Notes: a model not told the origin generated them from the letters alone. A stretch of DNA of 64,000 nucleotides from Marinomonas sp. IMCC 4694 (GCF_008122525.1 NZ_VSRV01000001.1:1364001-1428000); one strand, 5' to 3'; counted from the stretch's first letter, positions 17,317-26,299 are shown. Program-made: numbers and translations.

Positions 17317-17889
17317 TTAATGATCGGCTGTAGCGTCCTTTGTGGCTGAGTTATTTTGATCGGTAACATTCGTAATTGACTCAAATACGTCGCCTAGCTC
17401 TTCATCGGCCAATACTCTCGCTAAGTTCAATATGATAATAAACTCTTCATTGTGGTGTCCCATGCCACTGATAAATCGAGTATCAATTCGGCTGCCTATT
17501 CTAGGTGCTGGGCTGATGTCGTCATGGGTCAGTTCGATCACCTCTTTTACCGCATCGGTTAACAGCCCCAGTGAGACTTTTTCGTTTTCCAGTTCGATGT
17601 CGATAATGACAATGCAGGTATTCACTGTCAATTCAGACACAGCCATCCCAAATTGCTGACGCAAATCCAGCACCGGCACGACTTTACCTCGTAAGTTGAT
17701 GACCCCTAGCATAAAGCTAGGGGTGCGTGGTACGGGAGTGATACGGCGGTATTCTAAAACTTCTTGTACTTGGGTAATGTCGGCGCCATAGATTTCATCG
17801 TCCAACATAAACGTGAGTAACTGAAGGACATCGTCGTCATTCGTTGCTGAAACGAGAGACTGTTTTTCAGTATCTAATTGATTTGTCAT
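17317..17889 (-). CDS. cheW: CheW-like chemotaxis coupling protein
   Basis: A CheW/SH3-like coupling domain (residues about 22-165) with family strings YGADITQVQEVLEYR, TPSFMLGVINLRGKVVPVLD and SPAPRIGS. It couples chemoreceptors to a CheA kinase. The start at 17889 is set by GGAG six bases upstream (two earlier in-frame Met overlap that site). The C-terminal tail of about 25 residues is acidic and polar and extends beyond the fold. It is the last gene of the leftward chemosensory operon, 21 bp after the MCP gene. No cheR, cheB or cheD follows. Confidence 0.93.
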   Translation of the reverse strand: MTNQLDTEKQSLVSATNDDDVLQLLTFMLDDEIYGADITQVQEVLEYRRITPVPRTPSFMLGVINLRGKVVPVLDLRQQFGMAVSELTVNTCIVIIDIELENEKVSLGLLTDAVKEVIELTHDDISPAPRIGSRIDTRFISGMGHHNEEFIIILNLARVLADEELGDVFESITNVTDQNNSATKDATADH

Positions 17890-17910
17890 AGTCATCTCCA
17901 TAGAGTTCGA

Positions 17911-19980
17911 TTAATAACGCACAAACTCAGACGAGTCATCGTCAAGGTCAATGGACACACCTTGTGTTGTATCACGATCATTTGACGTCAGCTTTTTTTG
18001 CGCAGTCATCGGCTTAGGGATGGCCGACTTTTTACTGGATTGGCCGCGACCACCACCATTAGAGCGATGACTGTTTGCGTTGTTGCTGCCTGAATTGTCC
18101 AGATTGAAAAAAGTCATTGTGTTGCTTAACTGTTCAGATTGTGCAGACAGCTCTTCCGACGTTGAGGCCATTTCTTCGGCCGCGGCGGCGGACTGCTGTA
18201 CGACTTGGTCTAATTGCTGTAACGCCTTGTTGACTTCAGCCGCCCCCGAATCTTGCTCTCTGGCGGATGCACTGATTTCTTGAACTAAATCCGATGTTTT
18301 ACGAATGTCAGGCAACAGCTGAACCAGCATTTTGCCCGCTTGCTCGGAAACATCTAGGCTTCCTTGGGCCAGTGTGACGATTTCTGACGCGGCATTTTGG
18401 CTACGTTCTGCCAATTTTCTGACTTCGGCGGCGACAACGGTGAAGCCTTTACCATGCTCTCCTGCACGGGCGGCTTCTATTGCGGCGTTTAAAGCCAATA
18501 GATTGGTTTGGCGAGATATTTCTTCAATCACGCCAATTTTGTTCGCAATCTCTTTCATTGCCGCGACCGCTTCGTCAACCGCTTTGCCAGTGGCTTCGGC
18601 GTCGATGGCGGCTTTGCGCGCGATTTGCTCGGTTTGTTTGGCATTGTCGGCACTGTGCGAAATATTAGACGCCATTTCTTCCATGGAAGAGGATATTTCT
18701 TCAAGTGACGCCGCTTGTTCTGTCGCACCTTGAGCGATTTCTTGCCCTGTTGAGCTGAGTTGAGCGCTGCCGACAGAGACGTTACCAGACGCTTCTACGA
18801 CTTCAGAAACGATGCCTTTAAGGCTGCTGTTCATATTTCTTAGAACGCCATAAATATCCGCATCGCTGGCTTTAGGGTCAAACGTTTCCGTTAGATCTCC
18901 TTTACCAATGCGCTCGGTGATTTTGCTGACGAGATTGACACGACGGATGACCGTCCACGCTATTAGCAGGGCGATGATGATCGACACGGCCAAAGAGATA
19001 AGAAGAATGTTACGGGCGTTGGTGTAATTCGTGTCGCTGGTGACTTTGTCTGTTTGCATGTCGCTGTCATTGATTTTGACAATGTCAGCAATGTATTGCT
19101 CGGCTTGTTCCAGCGCGGCTCGTCCAGCGCCAGAAGATAGGGCAAAAGCACGACTATTGCCGTTTTCAGCGGTAATAGTTTGCACTTCTTCCGATAAGGC
19201 AAAATACCCTTTAACCTGATCTGAAAAGGTTTGTATAAGCTGTTTGTTTTCCCCAGTGGTCAGAATTAATAGCTCATCAACGATAAAGTCGATGTCACTT
19301 TTAGCATTGGAGAAAGCGGTTTTGTAGAGTGCCATTTCGGATTCTGAGATAGACAAAATGACATTTTTTTCAGCACGCTGCGCTTCCACTATTTTGGTGC
19401 GTAGGTTGTATACTAAGGTCTGGATAACGTTTTGAGCTTGCAAACTCTCAAGGTTGACGACGTCTTCTACTCTCGATTCGTACACGCTTCCTAAGGTAAC
19501 CAGTGTCGCCTCAGCAACGTCATAAGCTTCGCGTGCCGTTCCTTTGCTTAAATCGGTGGCTCTTTTGTTCGAGTTAAGACGCGCCAGTAGACGAATTTCT
19601 TCGTTTAATACTAGGTATTCATCCCACGTTTTTTCGAACTGGTCGAGCCTTCTTATGCCATCGTCATTCGCCAAGGCGCGCAATGTACCGAGCTTTGCGT
19701 TGAGGTCTGATATGGCGGTATTCATGGACGCCGCAAACTCATCCATTTCTTCTTGGGTACGAGCAAGGATGATGTTCTTTTCGGAACGACCAATGAATAA
19801 AATGTCTTGTCGTGCTCTGGCGGCCACTTTTACTTTTTCAGCACTGCTGTCCACAATGGCGTTGATGCTGGTGTTCATGTTGGATAATGAATTGATACCC
19901 AAATAGTTCGTGGCGGCCATGGTGCCTAAAATTAGGATAAATGCTCCTAATATGAGTGCTTTTAAGGTAATTCTGTTCAT
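17911..19980 (-). CDS. Methyl-accepting chemotaxis protein, 689 aa
   Basis: Transmembrane helix 1 is at about 7-28. A long, all-helical periplasmic region of about 300 residues follows (4-helix-bundle-like, apparently two related halves). Transmembrane helix 2 is near 325-345, then HAMP and a cytoplasmic signalling hairpin with the conserved tip RQTNLLALNAAIEAARAGE. Adaptation-helix motifs with Gln/Glu pairs (EQAASLEEISSSMEE) are present, though no methyltransferase is encoded here. The tail is Gly/Ser/Lys-rich and lacks a CheR-binding pentapeptide. GGAG lies before the start. It sits 10 bp downstream of the CheA-like gene. Ligand unknown. Confidence 0.93.
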   Translation of the reverse strand: MNRITLKALILGAFILILGTMAATNYLGINSLSNMNTSINAIVDSSAEKVKVAARARQDILFIGRSEKNIILARTQEEMDEFAASMNTAISDLNAKLGTLRALANDDGIRRLDQFEKTWDEYLVLNEEIRLLARLNSNKRATDLSKGTAREAYDVAEATLVTLGSVYESRVEDVVNLESLQAQNVIQTLVYNLRTKIVEAQRAEKNVILSISESEMALYKTAFSNAKSDIDFIVDELLILTTGENKQLIQTFSDQVKGYFALSEEVQTITAENGNSRAFALSSGAGRAALEQAEQYIADIVKINDSDMQTDKVTSDTNYTNARNILLISLAVSIIIALLIAWTVIRRVNLVSKITERIGKGDLTETFDPKASDADIYGVLRNMNSSLKGIVSEVVEASGNVSVGSAQLSSTGQEIAQGATEQAASLEEISSSMEEMASNISHSADNAKQTEQIARKAAIDAEATGKAVDEAVAAMKEIANKIGVIEEISRQTNLLALNAAIEAARAGEHGKGFTVVAAEVRKLAERSQNAASEIVTLAQGSLDVSEQAGKMLVQLLPDIRKTSDLVQEISASAREQDSGAAEVNKALQQLDQVVQQSAAAAEEMASTSEELSAQSEQLSNTMTFFNLDNSGSNNANSHRSNGGGRGQSSKKSAIPKPMTAQKKLTSNDRDTTQGVSIDLDDDSSEFVRY

Positions 19981-19990
19981 TGTTTTCTCC

Positions 19991-21724
19991 TCAATTCTGG
20001 GTGCTTAATGTTGTAGTGTGTTCTTGATCGGCGGCTTCAATTAACGAGGAAGGGTCCAGAATCATAGCAACGCTGCCGTCCCCTAAAATGGTGGCGCCAC
20101 TAAAACCAACGGCGTCTTCATAGACTCTTCCAAGCCTTTTCACCACCGTTTGGTATTGACCGACAACCTCATCAACGCACAGACCAAATTGCTCATTTCC
20201 AACATGGACGATGACAATTTGCTCAATAGCGGGGCGTTCTCCTGGCGCTTCAAACCACTCTCTTAAAATCAAATAGGGAATTTGTTTTCCGCGGGTTTCC
20301 ACTAATTTATTCTGGGTGTGTTTAGCGCGTAACGAAGGCGGCATCTCTATGCATTCTTCCACACAGCTCAGGGGTAAAACGTAATGCTCGTCTCCGACGA
20401 CAACCAGTAATCCTTCAATAATCGCGAGTGTCATTGGAAGGCGTATGGTGAATTCTGTGCCAATATTATGACCAGACTGAATGTCAATTTGCCCGCCTAG
20501 TTCTTGTATTGAACGCTTGACAACGTCCATGCCGACGCCGCGTCCAGAAAGATCGGTAACGGTATCTGAGGTGGAGAAGCCTGGTTCAAAAATCAGCTGT
20601 TGTAGGGCTTCATCGCCCAGTTCGTCTTCTTGTTTGATCAGCTGGTTGGCAAGGGCCTTGGCGTGAATTTTGGGCAGGTCTAAGCCTTTTCCATCGTCTT
20701 TTATGGTGATAATCACGTATGAATCTGAGTGCTCGGCACTGAATGAAATAAGCCCAGATTCTGTTTTGCCAAGCGCGATACGCTCCTCAGGTGTTTCGAT
20801 ACCATGATCGATACTATGGCGTATAAGGTGAACCAGTGGGTCGCCCAGTTTATCGATCACCATTTTGTCTAGTTCTGTTTCAGCACCAAAAGTCACGAGA
20901 TGTATTTTTTTGTTTAATTCACCAGATAAGTCTCTAACCAGACGTTTAAACCGCGCGAAGGTGCTGCCTATTGGTAGCATTCTGATGCTGAACGTTTGAT
21001 CCCGCATTTGGGTGGTTAATAAATCCAGTTCTTCAGCGATGGACATAATGTCCTCATTGTTATCGCGGGCAGAGACTTGGTTTAATCTGGCTTGCACAAT
21101 TACAAGCTCACCCACGAGGTTCATGAGGTTGTCTAATCTGGAAGAGGGGACTTTAATGGTTGGGTCGTTCTGCTCGATTGTGTTTTTTGGTGTTGTGTCT
21201 TGCTTGGATTGTTTGGTCTTAGTTGGAGTGTCTGGTTTGGTCTGAGGTAGTGGTTGTTTGATTTGGTCGGTGCCTAAAAGGGGGCTTTCAGACAATGGGT
21301 TTGGTGCTGTGTTTAAGGGTGAGCTAAGGGCATTTTGCTTTGTTATTTGTTTTTCTAGCCAGTGTTTCATGTTTTCTGTCAGGGAATCTATGCTTTCATC
21401 ATTGATTAGAGCAAAGGTAATGTCCCAGTCATCGCTAACAAAGGTGAAAATGTCTTCAATGTGCTTTGGGCTGACATTAGTATGAAGCAACACTTGCCAT
21501 TGCAAATAGCTTTTTTCGGGATCGATATCTTGAAACTTAGGCAGGTCTTCACACTGACTAACCACAAGACAGGCCCCCAAAGCGCGAAGGTTTCTGAGTA
21601 CTGGGCCGGTGTCCATACCATTTTGAAAGGCATGTTTATCGGGTGTGAAGGTAACAGAGTAACAATGCCACGAGCCCTCGTTCTCCGGTATTTCGGTGAT
21701 AAAGGTATCAACGGGTCCAATCAT
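19991..21724 (-). CDS. CheA-like protein lacking the HPt domain, N-box Asn replaced by His
   Basis: Residues 1-108 resemble the segment that follows HPt in other CheA proteins (YSVTFTPDKH, VLRNLRALG, YLQWQVLL), then comes a Thr/Pro/Lys linker to about 190. The dimerisation region is at 195-260, the HATPase domain at 262-435 and the CheW-like P5 domain at 436-565. There is no N-terminal HPt (P1) domain, so no phosphorylatable His of the usual kind. In the ATP site, the motif DPLVHLIRHSIDHGIE (295-310) has His303 where CheA proteins have the Mg-binding Asn; codon CAT at 20816-20818. The G1 box (DDGKGL) and the FSTSDTVTDLSGRGVGMD lid are intact. It starts with a 4-bp overlap with the STAS gene. 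It may be a scaffold or pseudokinase, or depend on partners elsewhere. Confidence 0.9.
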   Translation of the reverse strand: MIGPVDTFITEIPENEGSWHCYSVTFTPDKHAFQNGMDTGPVLRNLRALGACLVVSQCEDLPKFQDIDPEKSYLQWQVLLHTNVSPKHIEDIFTFVSDDWDITFALINDESIDSLTENMKHWLEKQITKQNALSSPLNTAPNPLSESPLLGTDQIKQPLPQTKPDTPTKTKQSKQDTTPKNTIEQNDPTIKVPSSRLDNLMNLVGELVIVQARLNQVSARDNNEDIMSIAEELDLLTTQMRDQTFSIRMLPIGSTFARFKRLVRDLSGELNKKIHLVTFGAETELDKMVIDKLGDPLVHLIRHSIDHGIETPEERIALGKTESGLISFSAEHSDSYVIITIKDDGKGLDLPKIHAKALANQLIKQEDELGDEALQQLIFEPGFSTSDTVTDLSGRGVGMDVVKRSIQELGGQIDIQSGHNIGTEFTIRLPMTLAIIEGLLVVVGDEHYVLPLSCVEECIEMPPSLRAKHTQNKLVETRGKQIPYLILREWFEAPGERPAIEQIVIVHVGNEQFGLCVDEVVGQYQTVVKRLGRVYEDAVGFSGATILGDGSVAMILDPSSLIEAADQEHTTTLSTQN

Positions 21725-22029
21725 GTTGCTTCCTTTTTGGTTATCGTTAAGGGAAAGTGAAAGAGATCAAACGCCTCAATCACGGCGTCTGAACCGAATG
21801 TGGTTGAAACGACACGGTTGTTGTTTAGAAGTGCCTGATGGTAGGCTATGAGAAGCTGAACGCCGGCGCCATCTAGCGTGGTTGTGTGCTGAAGATCCCA
21901 TATCACGGACTGTTGATTCAGGGATAACTGACACAGTGCATCATAGTGTTGAGCCACATTGAAAATACTGATCTCTTCAGGAAATATCACCCGATTGTCC
22001 AACTGAGTGATGACGTCAACGGTCATCAT
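21721..22029 (-). CDS. STAS-domain protein of the chemosensory operon, 102 aa
   Basis: A single STAS (anti-sigma-antagonist-like) domain. The conserved loop reads LDGAGVQLL at about 52-60, with Gly54 where phosphorylatable STAS proteins have Ser or Thr after the Asp, so switching by phosphorylation at that site looks impossible. The ATG at 22029 is very close to a strong AAGGGGG site, so the second ATG (22026) may be used. It overlaps the CheA-like gene by 4 bp. Similar STAS genes precede cheA in other accessory chemosensory clusters; their role is poorly known. Confidence 0.8.
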   Translation of the reverse strand: MMTVDVITQLDNRVIFPEEISIFNVAQHYDALCQLSLNQQSVIWDLQHTTTLDGAGVQLLIAYHQALLNNNRVVSTTFGSDAVIEAFDLFHFPLTITKKEAT

Positions 22030-22073
22030 GCCCCCTTGTTTCTGATGAAGTTAATATTGCCATCCAAAAGTCA

Positions 22074-23180
22074 CTACGCCCCACTCACTGACTGAGCTAT
22101 TTTGTTTGCTATGGCTTGTAATTCTTGGTCGCCTGAATCCCCTTGTTCATACAAACTTAATGTCTTTAAATTGTATTTCTCGACCATTTTTAGTAAGACG
22201 TTTTCTTGCTCTTCTGTTAGGCCATATTGAAAAAGGTTGTCATTGAGTTCAATCATTAAGTCATCCATTACTTGTACATTCGCCTCTCGCTGAATGGTCT
22301 TATTCTCTTGATAATGGCTGATAGATACCTTGGTGCAATCTAATACGATTTTCATTTCGTTCATTAATGTAATGGCTTTTAATCGACTGGTTGCCGCTTC
22401 TAATATGAGCGCTAAATGATCACGCAATCGTCCGCATTTTTCTTCATCATCGGGTAGGTTTTTAATCAGTTGTGAGATGGTGCCAAAATTTAGTATTAAG
22501 CGGCGTCCCATTTGCTGAATGCGCTTGGCATTTTTAAGAGTACTTAATACTTCGTATTCAAGAGGGGGAATTCTATTGCCAGAGGTTTCGGCGATACTTT
22601 CATGGGAAGTTTGGAGGATGATGGAGTTTTCAAGACCAAAGCCAGCGGCGCTGCTAACAATGAGTTTTGCCAATGATTTGACAGAAGTGCATTGGAAACT
22701 TTCCCGCATAAAATGTATAACGGTCGACAGCTCACCGGCATCGGTAATGGCTGTCATCGCGGTTTCCATGGCTATTTTTGATTCTGTGCAAGCGTTTTGA
22801 AATTGAGTGTAGTGTTGTAGGGCAGAATTCACTTTCTTGATTAGTTCGATAGGCTGGACAGGTTTAACCATGAAATCACTGGCGCCTGCATCATAGCCTT
22901 TAATTTTTTCTTCTATCGAATCATGCCCACTAACAAAAATAATATCGACGGCGGCAAAGTCTGGATTTTGTTTAATGATTTGACACGTTTCATAGCCATT
23001 CATACCGGGCATTGATGCGTCTAAAATAATGACTTGGGGTGCACAGTCTCCAGATAACAAGACCGAAATTGCCTCTTCACCACTCGAAGATTCAATGACA
23101 TTAAAGTTTTTGCTGAGTAATGCAGAGCTTAACTTTAAATCGGTTGGGTTATCATCAACAATTAATATCGTATTATTCAT
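22074..23180 (-). CDS. Response regulator with C-terminal helical domain of unknown function
   Basis: Residues 1-120 are a receiver domain with the acidic pocket (DDNPTD), phospho-acceptor Asp in VIILDASMPGMNG, Ser/Thr (FVSGHD) and Lys (FMVKPV). The remaining 245 residues are mostly helical, without an HTH, GGDEF, HD-GYP, CheB or other domain I can name. It heads the leftward operon with GAAGG before its start and is 44 bp from the STAS gene. It would be the natural output of this cluster, but the neighbouring CheA-like protein appears unable to phosphorylate it unaided. Confidence 0.85.
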   Translation of the reverse strand: MNNTILIVDDNPTDLKLSSALLSKNFNVIESSSGEEAISVLLSGDCAPQVIILDASMPGMNGYETCQIIKQNPDFAAVDIIFVSGHDSIEEKIKGYDAGASDFMVKPVQPIELIKKVNSALQHYTQFQNACTESKIAMETAMTAITDAGELSTVIHFMRESFQCTSVKSLAKLIVSSAAGFGLENSIILQTSHESIAETSGNRIPPLEYEVLSTLKNAKRIQQMGRRLILNFGTISQLIKNLPDDEEKCGRLRDHLALILEAATSRLKAITLMNEMKIVLDCTKVSISHYQENKTIQREANVQVMDDLMIELNDNLFQYGLTEEQENVLLKMVEKYNLKTLSLYEQGDSGDQELQAIANKIAQSVSGA

Positions 23181-23347
23181 AATTACCTTCTGAAAACCAA
23201 CAAGTGTAAATATTCCATCATTAATCTTATGTTAATTTTTATTTATTTAGTGGATCAGTTTTTACTAATAATTAGGGTAAATTGATCTATGTCAATCCAC
23301 AATGAAATAGATGTTTATTTATGTAAGTAGATTAAGCGGAGGAGTCT

Positions 23348-23467
23348 ATGCACGATTTTTTTGTAGTAATAACAAAAGTAAGTGTTTTTTTAAAAGATTT
23401 TAATCATACTTTTTTGCTTATTTGTGTGTTTTTTTTATGTTTAGGAGGGTGTGTCTTGATTGATTAA
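23348..23467 (+). CDS. Possible 39-residue membrane or lipoprotein-like small protein
   Basis: A short ORF in the 385-bp gap between the response regulator and UspA genes, with a strong ribosome site (GGAGG, good spacing) before ATG. The product has a hydrophobic helix (FLLICVFFLCLGGC) ending in a lipobox-like LGGC, then VLID and stop. The region is AT-rich, so a chance ORF is possible; the ribosome site is the main support. No family recognised. Confidence 0.3.
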   Translation: MHDFFVVITKVSVFLKDFNHTFLLICVFFLCLGGCVLID

Positions 23468-23502
23468 AGGGGCGTTAAGGTGAAAAAAATTAGAAAGATC
23501 AA

Positions 23503-23538
23503 CCCAAAAGATGAGGCCAGTAAGCTTCATCTTTTGGG
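23503..23538 (-). terminator. Probable terminator after the uspA-like gene
   Basis: CCCAAAAGATGA (23503) pairs with TCATCTTTTGGG (23527), extended by three further pairs, with a 6-base loop. It lies 27-62 bp past the UspA stop on the minus strand and is followed there by a T-rich stretch (TCTAATTTTTTT). Confidence 0.6.
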
Positions 23539-23564
23539 GCGTTGGTCACTCGTGAGCTTTTATA

Positions 23565-24416
23565 TTAGCGAAGTATCAGCAAGGGAATATCGCTTTCAAT
23601 GATCATTTTGCTGGTGTTGCTGCCGACAAAGAACTGTCGAACTTTGGAGTGAGCGTAAGCGCCCATGGCCATCAGTTCGATGTGGTTTTCTTTGCGGTAT
23701 TGGGTCAGTACGGAATAAATATTACCTGGCGTTATTGAGGCGGTTACTTTAAAGCCTTCTTTTTGAAGGCGTTGTTTTGCTTGTTCTAGCTGCGCTTGTT
23801 TGGCGGAGGTGATGTCTCCTGCCATGACAAGGTGACAGGGCAGACCGGCCAGTAACGGGCTTTTTGCGATGCGGTCAATAGCATTGTCTGCGGCTTCGCG
23901 TCCGTCGTACGCGATCATGACGTTTTTTGGCGGTGTGAAATCGCCCACTGCGATGAGCAAAGGGCGATGGCAAGTGCGGGCAACGCGTTCTATGTGTGAG
24001 CCCACAGTGTGTGCGTTCATCGTGTGATCGGTGCCGATGCGGCCTAAGACGATAAGGCGCGTGTTTTTTTCCAAATACAATAAATTCTCGACGAGGTCGC
24101 CGTGGCGTTGCAAGGTGTCAACTTGTGTTGCACCAGCGGCTTTCGCGTCTTCGAAGGCCTGGTTAAGCATCAGCGTGCCATGTTCTAGTGCCAGCTTGGC
24201 ACGCTTTTCATCCAGTGCGACCAGCTCGTCGAGTAAGTGTTCTCGACTGCCAAGGCCAATAGAACCAGACAAGTTGTCATCGGTTTTCACAACGTCTTTT
24301 TCTAAGGAATGCAGCAAGGTCAACGGCGCTTCCATTTGCTTGGTCGCCCAGACAGAGGCGCTAATAACGCACCCTGATAAAGACGATCCATCAATACAGG
24401 CGATTACATTTGTCAT
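23565..24416 (-). CDS. Tandem-domain universal stress protein (UspA family)
   Basis: Two Usp domains of about 140 residues each (total 283). The first starts NVIACIDGSSLSGCVISAS and the second NVMIAYDGREAADNAIDR, each with the alpha/beta Usp opening. The C-terminal part carries the ATP-binding style motif GAYAHSKVRQFFVGSNTSKMI. It lies 56 bp downstream of a SulP transporter, a pairing I recall from other marine gammaproteobacteria, and is probably in its operon. It may regulate or protect the transporter under stress. Confidence 0.9.
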   Translation of the reverse strand: MTNVIACIDGSSLSGCVISASVWATKQMEAPLTLLHSLEKDVVKTDDNLSGSIGLGSREHLLDELVALDEKRAKLALEHGTLMLNQAFEDAKAAGATQVDTLQRHGDLVENLLYLEKNTRLIVLGRIGTDHTMNAHTVGSHIERVARTCHRPLLIAVGDFTPPKNVMIAYDGREAADNAIDRIAKSPLLAGLPCHLVMAGDITSAKQAQLEQAKQRLQKEGFKVTASITPGNIYSVLTQYRKENHIELMAMGAYAHSKVRQFFVGSNTSKMIIESDIPLLILR

Positions 24417-24472
24417 TTTGCACTCCTGGTTTTGGTGAGTGATAGGGTGAATGTTATTGTAGTGAGAGCGGC

Positions 24473-25963
24473 TTAATGGCCGCCCATGACTTTTTCAACT
24501 TCTTCGGGGTTGTTGTGAACGCCAAACTTATCTACCACAGTGGCGCTCGCTTCATTCATGCCGACCAAGTTAACCTCAGCGCCTTCACGGCGGAATTTAA
24601 TCACGACTTTATCCAACGCAGAGACGGCCGTAATGTCCCAAAAGTGCGCTTCAGTCAAATCTATCGTAACCCGTTCAACGGCTTCTTTAAAATCAAAAGA
24701 CGCCGTAAATTGATCTGATGACGCAAAAAAGACCTGTCCGATGACTTTGTAGGAGCGGTGCCCTGTTTGAACGCCGCATTCGTTCTTCACCACCATAAAA
24801 CGCCCAATTTTGTGAGCGAAAAACAGCGACGCCAACAACACACCCACAAACACACCAATCGCCAGATTGTGTGTCGCCACAACGATAGAAACGGTGGCCA
24901 ACATAACAATGTTTGTCGAAAGCGGGTGTTTTTTCAGGTTGATAACGGATTCCCATGAGAAGGTGCCAATGGAAACCATGATCATCACAGCGACTAAGGC
25001 CGCCATTGGGATTTGTCCGATTAGATCATCCAGAAACACCACCATGATCAACAGTAATAATCCCGCGATAAACGTAGACAAACGACCTCGTCCTCCCGAT
25101 TTTACGTTGATAACCGATTGACCAATCATAGCGCAACCTGCCATGCCGCCCATTAAGCTGGAACCTATATTGGCGATGCCTTGGCCTTTACATTCACGGT
25201 TCTTGTCGCTGGTGGTGTCGGTAAATTCATCGACTATGGTGGCTGTCATCATGGATTCTAATAAACCGACGACCGCCAATCCTAAAGAATAAGGCAAAAT
25301 GATCAGCAGTGTTTCCAAGTTAAGTGGCACGTCTGGCCACAAGAAAATAGGCAAAGTGTCGGGTAATTCGCCCATGTCGCTTACCGTGCGTATGTCTAAA
25401 CCGTATGTCATGGCGAATACGGTCAACAAGACAATGCACACCAAGGGAGAGGGGACGGCTTTGCCAATCACTGGCAACAATGGAAATAAATAAATGATTC
25501 CCAGACCCGCCGCCGTCATGGCGTAAACATGCCAAGTGACGTTGGTGAGTTCAGGAAGTTGCGCCATGAAAATCAAAATGGCCAACGCATTGACGAAACC
25601 CGTGACCACAGATCGAGACACAAAGCGCATTAAAGAGCCCAGTTTTAAATACCCCGCGATGATCTGAAAAACACCGGTCAGTAAGCTGGCCGCTAATAAA
25701 TACTCCAAACCATGGTCTTTTACTAACGTCACCATTAACAGCGCCATAGCACCGGTTGCCGCTGAAATCATTCCAGGCCGGCCGCCAACAAAGGAGATAA
25801 TAACGGCAATGCAAAAAGAGGCGTACAGGCCAACTTTGGGGTCTACACCCGCAATAATAGAAAACGCAATGGCTTCTGGGATCAGGGCGAGCGCCACGAC
25901 GGTGCCAGCGAGCGAGTCACCTTTGATGTTTGAGAGCCAGTCTCGTTTTATCGATTCGATCAT
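24473..25963 (-). CDS. SulP-family inorganic anion transporter with STAS domain
   Basis: A SLC26/SulP membrane protein of 496 residues: about 10-12 transmembrane helices from residue 15 to 385 with the family strings ALALIPEAIAFS and GLYASF, then a C-terminal cytoplasmic STAS domain (about 400-490). It probably moves sulfate, bicarbonate or another anion with Na+ or H+. GAAGGTAAC lies upstream of the start. A strong 46-nt hairpin sits 20 bp before the coding start. A UspA gene follows it. Confidence 0.92.
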   Translation of the reverse strand: MIESIKRDWLSNIKGDSLAGTVVALALIPEAIAFSIIAGVDPKVGLYASFCIAVIISFVGGRPGMISAATGAMALLMVTLVKDHGLEYLLAASLLTGVFQIIAGYLKLGSLMRFVSRSVVTGFVNALAILIFMAQLPELTNVTWHVYAMTAAGLGIIYLFPLLPVIGKAVPSPLVCIVLLTVFAMTYGLDIRTVSDMGELPDTLPIFLWPDVPLNLETLLIILPYSLGLAVVGLLESMMTATIVDEFTDTTSDKNRECKGQGIANIGSSLMGGMAGCAMIGQSVINVKSGGRGRLSTFIAGLLLLIMVVFLDDLIGQIPMAALVAVMIMVSIGTFSWESVINLKKHPLSTNIVMLATVSIVVATHNLAIGVFVGVLLASLFFAHKIGRFMVVKNECGVQTGHRSYKVIGQVFFASSDQFTASFDFKEAVERVTIDLTEAHFWDITAVSALDKVVIKFRREGAEVNLVGMNEASATVVDKFGVHNNPEEVEKVMGGH

Positions 25964-25982
25964 GTGTTACCTTCTGTAAGAC

Positions 25983-26026
25983 ATGAAGGCCAAATTCAGC
26001 ATCAGGCTGCTGTATTTGGCCTTCAT
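25983..26026 (-). promoter_or_regulatory. Strong leader hairpin upstream of the SulP gene
   Basis: ATGAAGGCCAAAT (25983-25995) and ATTTGGCCTTCAT (26014-26026) form a perfect 13-bp stem; an inner CAGC/GCTG stem extends it around an 8-base loop. It is 20 bp upstream of the SulP start codon, abutting the ribosome site, so it could act as an attenuator, a translational control element or a palindromic operator. The rest of the roughly 440-bp gap to the adhesin gene holds AT-rich promoter-like sequence and a short palindrome. Confidence 0.6.
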
Positions 26027-26299
26027 TTGTTAAAAATTCGTAGGTGCTGTGTTTTGGTGTTCGCACACTCAATAAAACACATAGGACGAGCCAAAAGCTT
26101 AAAAAGCCAAGGGCTAATAAATTAGACAGTGGGTAATGTAATGTGCACTGAGGGAATAAGCACTACGCCCAAAATTTGCCAAAATTATAGAGAGTTGATC
26201 TTGGTATGGCAATGACAAGCACTCAGAAGCTCAATCGTTCAAAGAAAAAGTCCGTAAAACCCGTTTAATGGTCTGGAATCCGAAAAAAAAGCGCTCGAC

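Noticed and set aside
23480..23602. GTG-started 40-residue ORF after the small membrane ORF
   Set aside because: It reads through the uspA terminator hairpin and into the antisense of uspA; probably chance.
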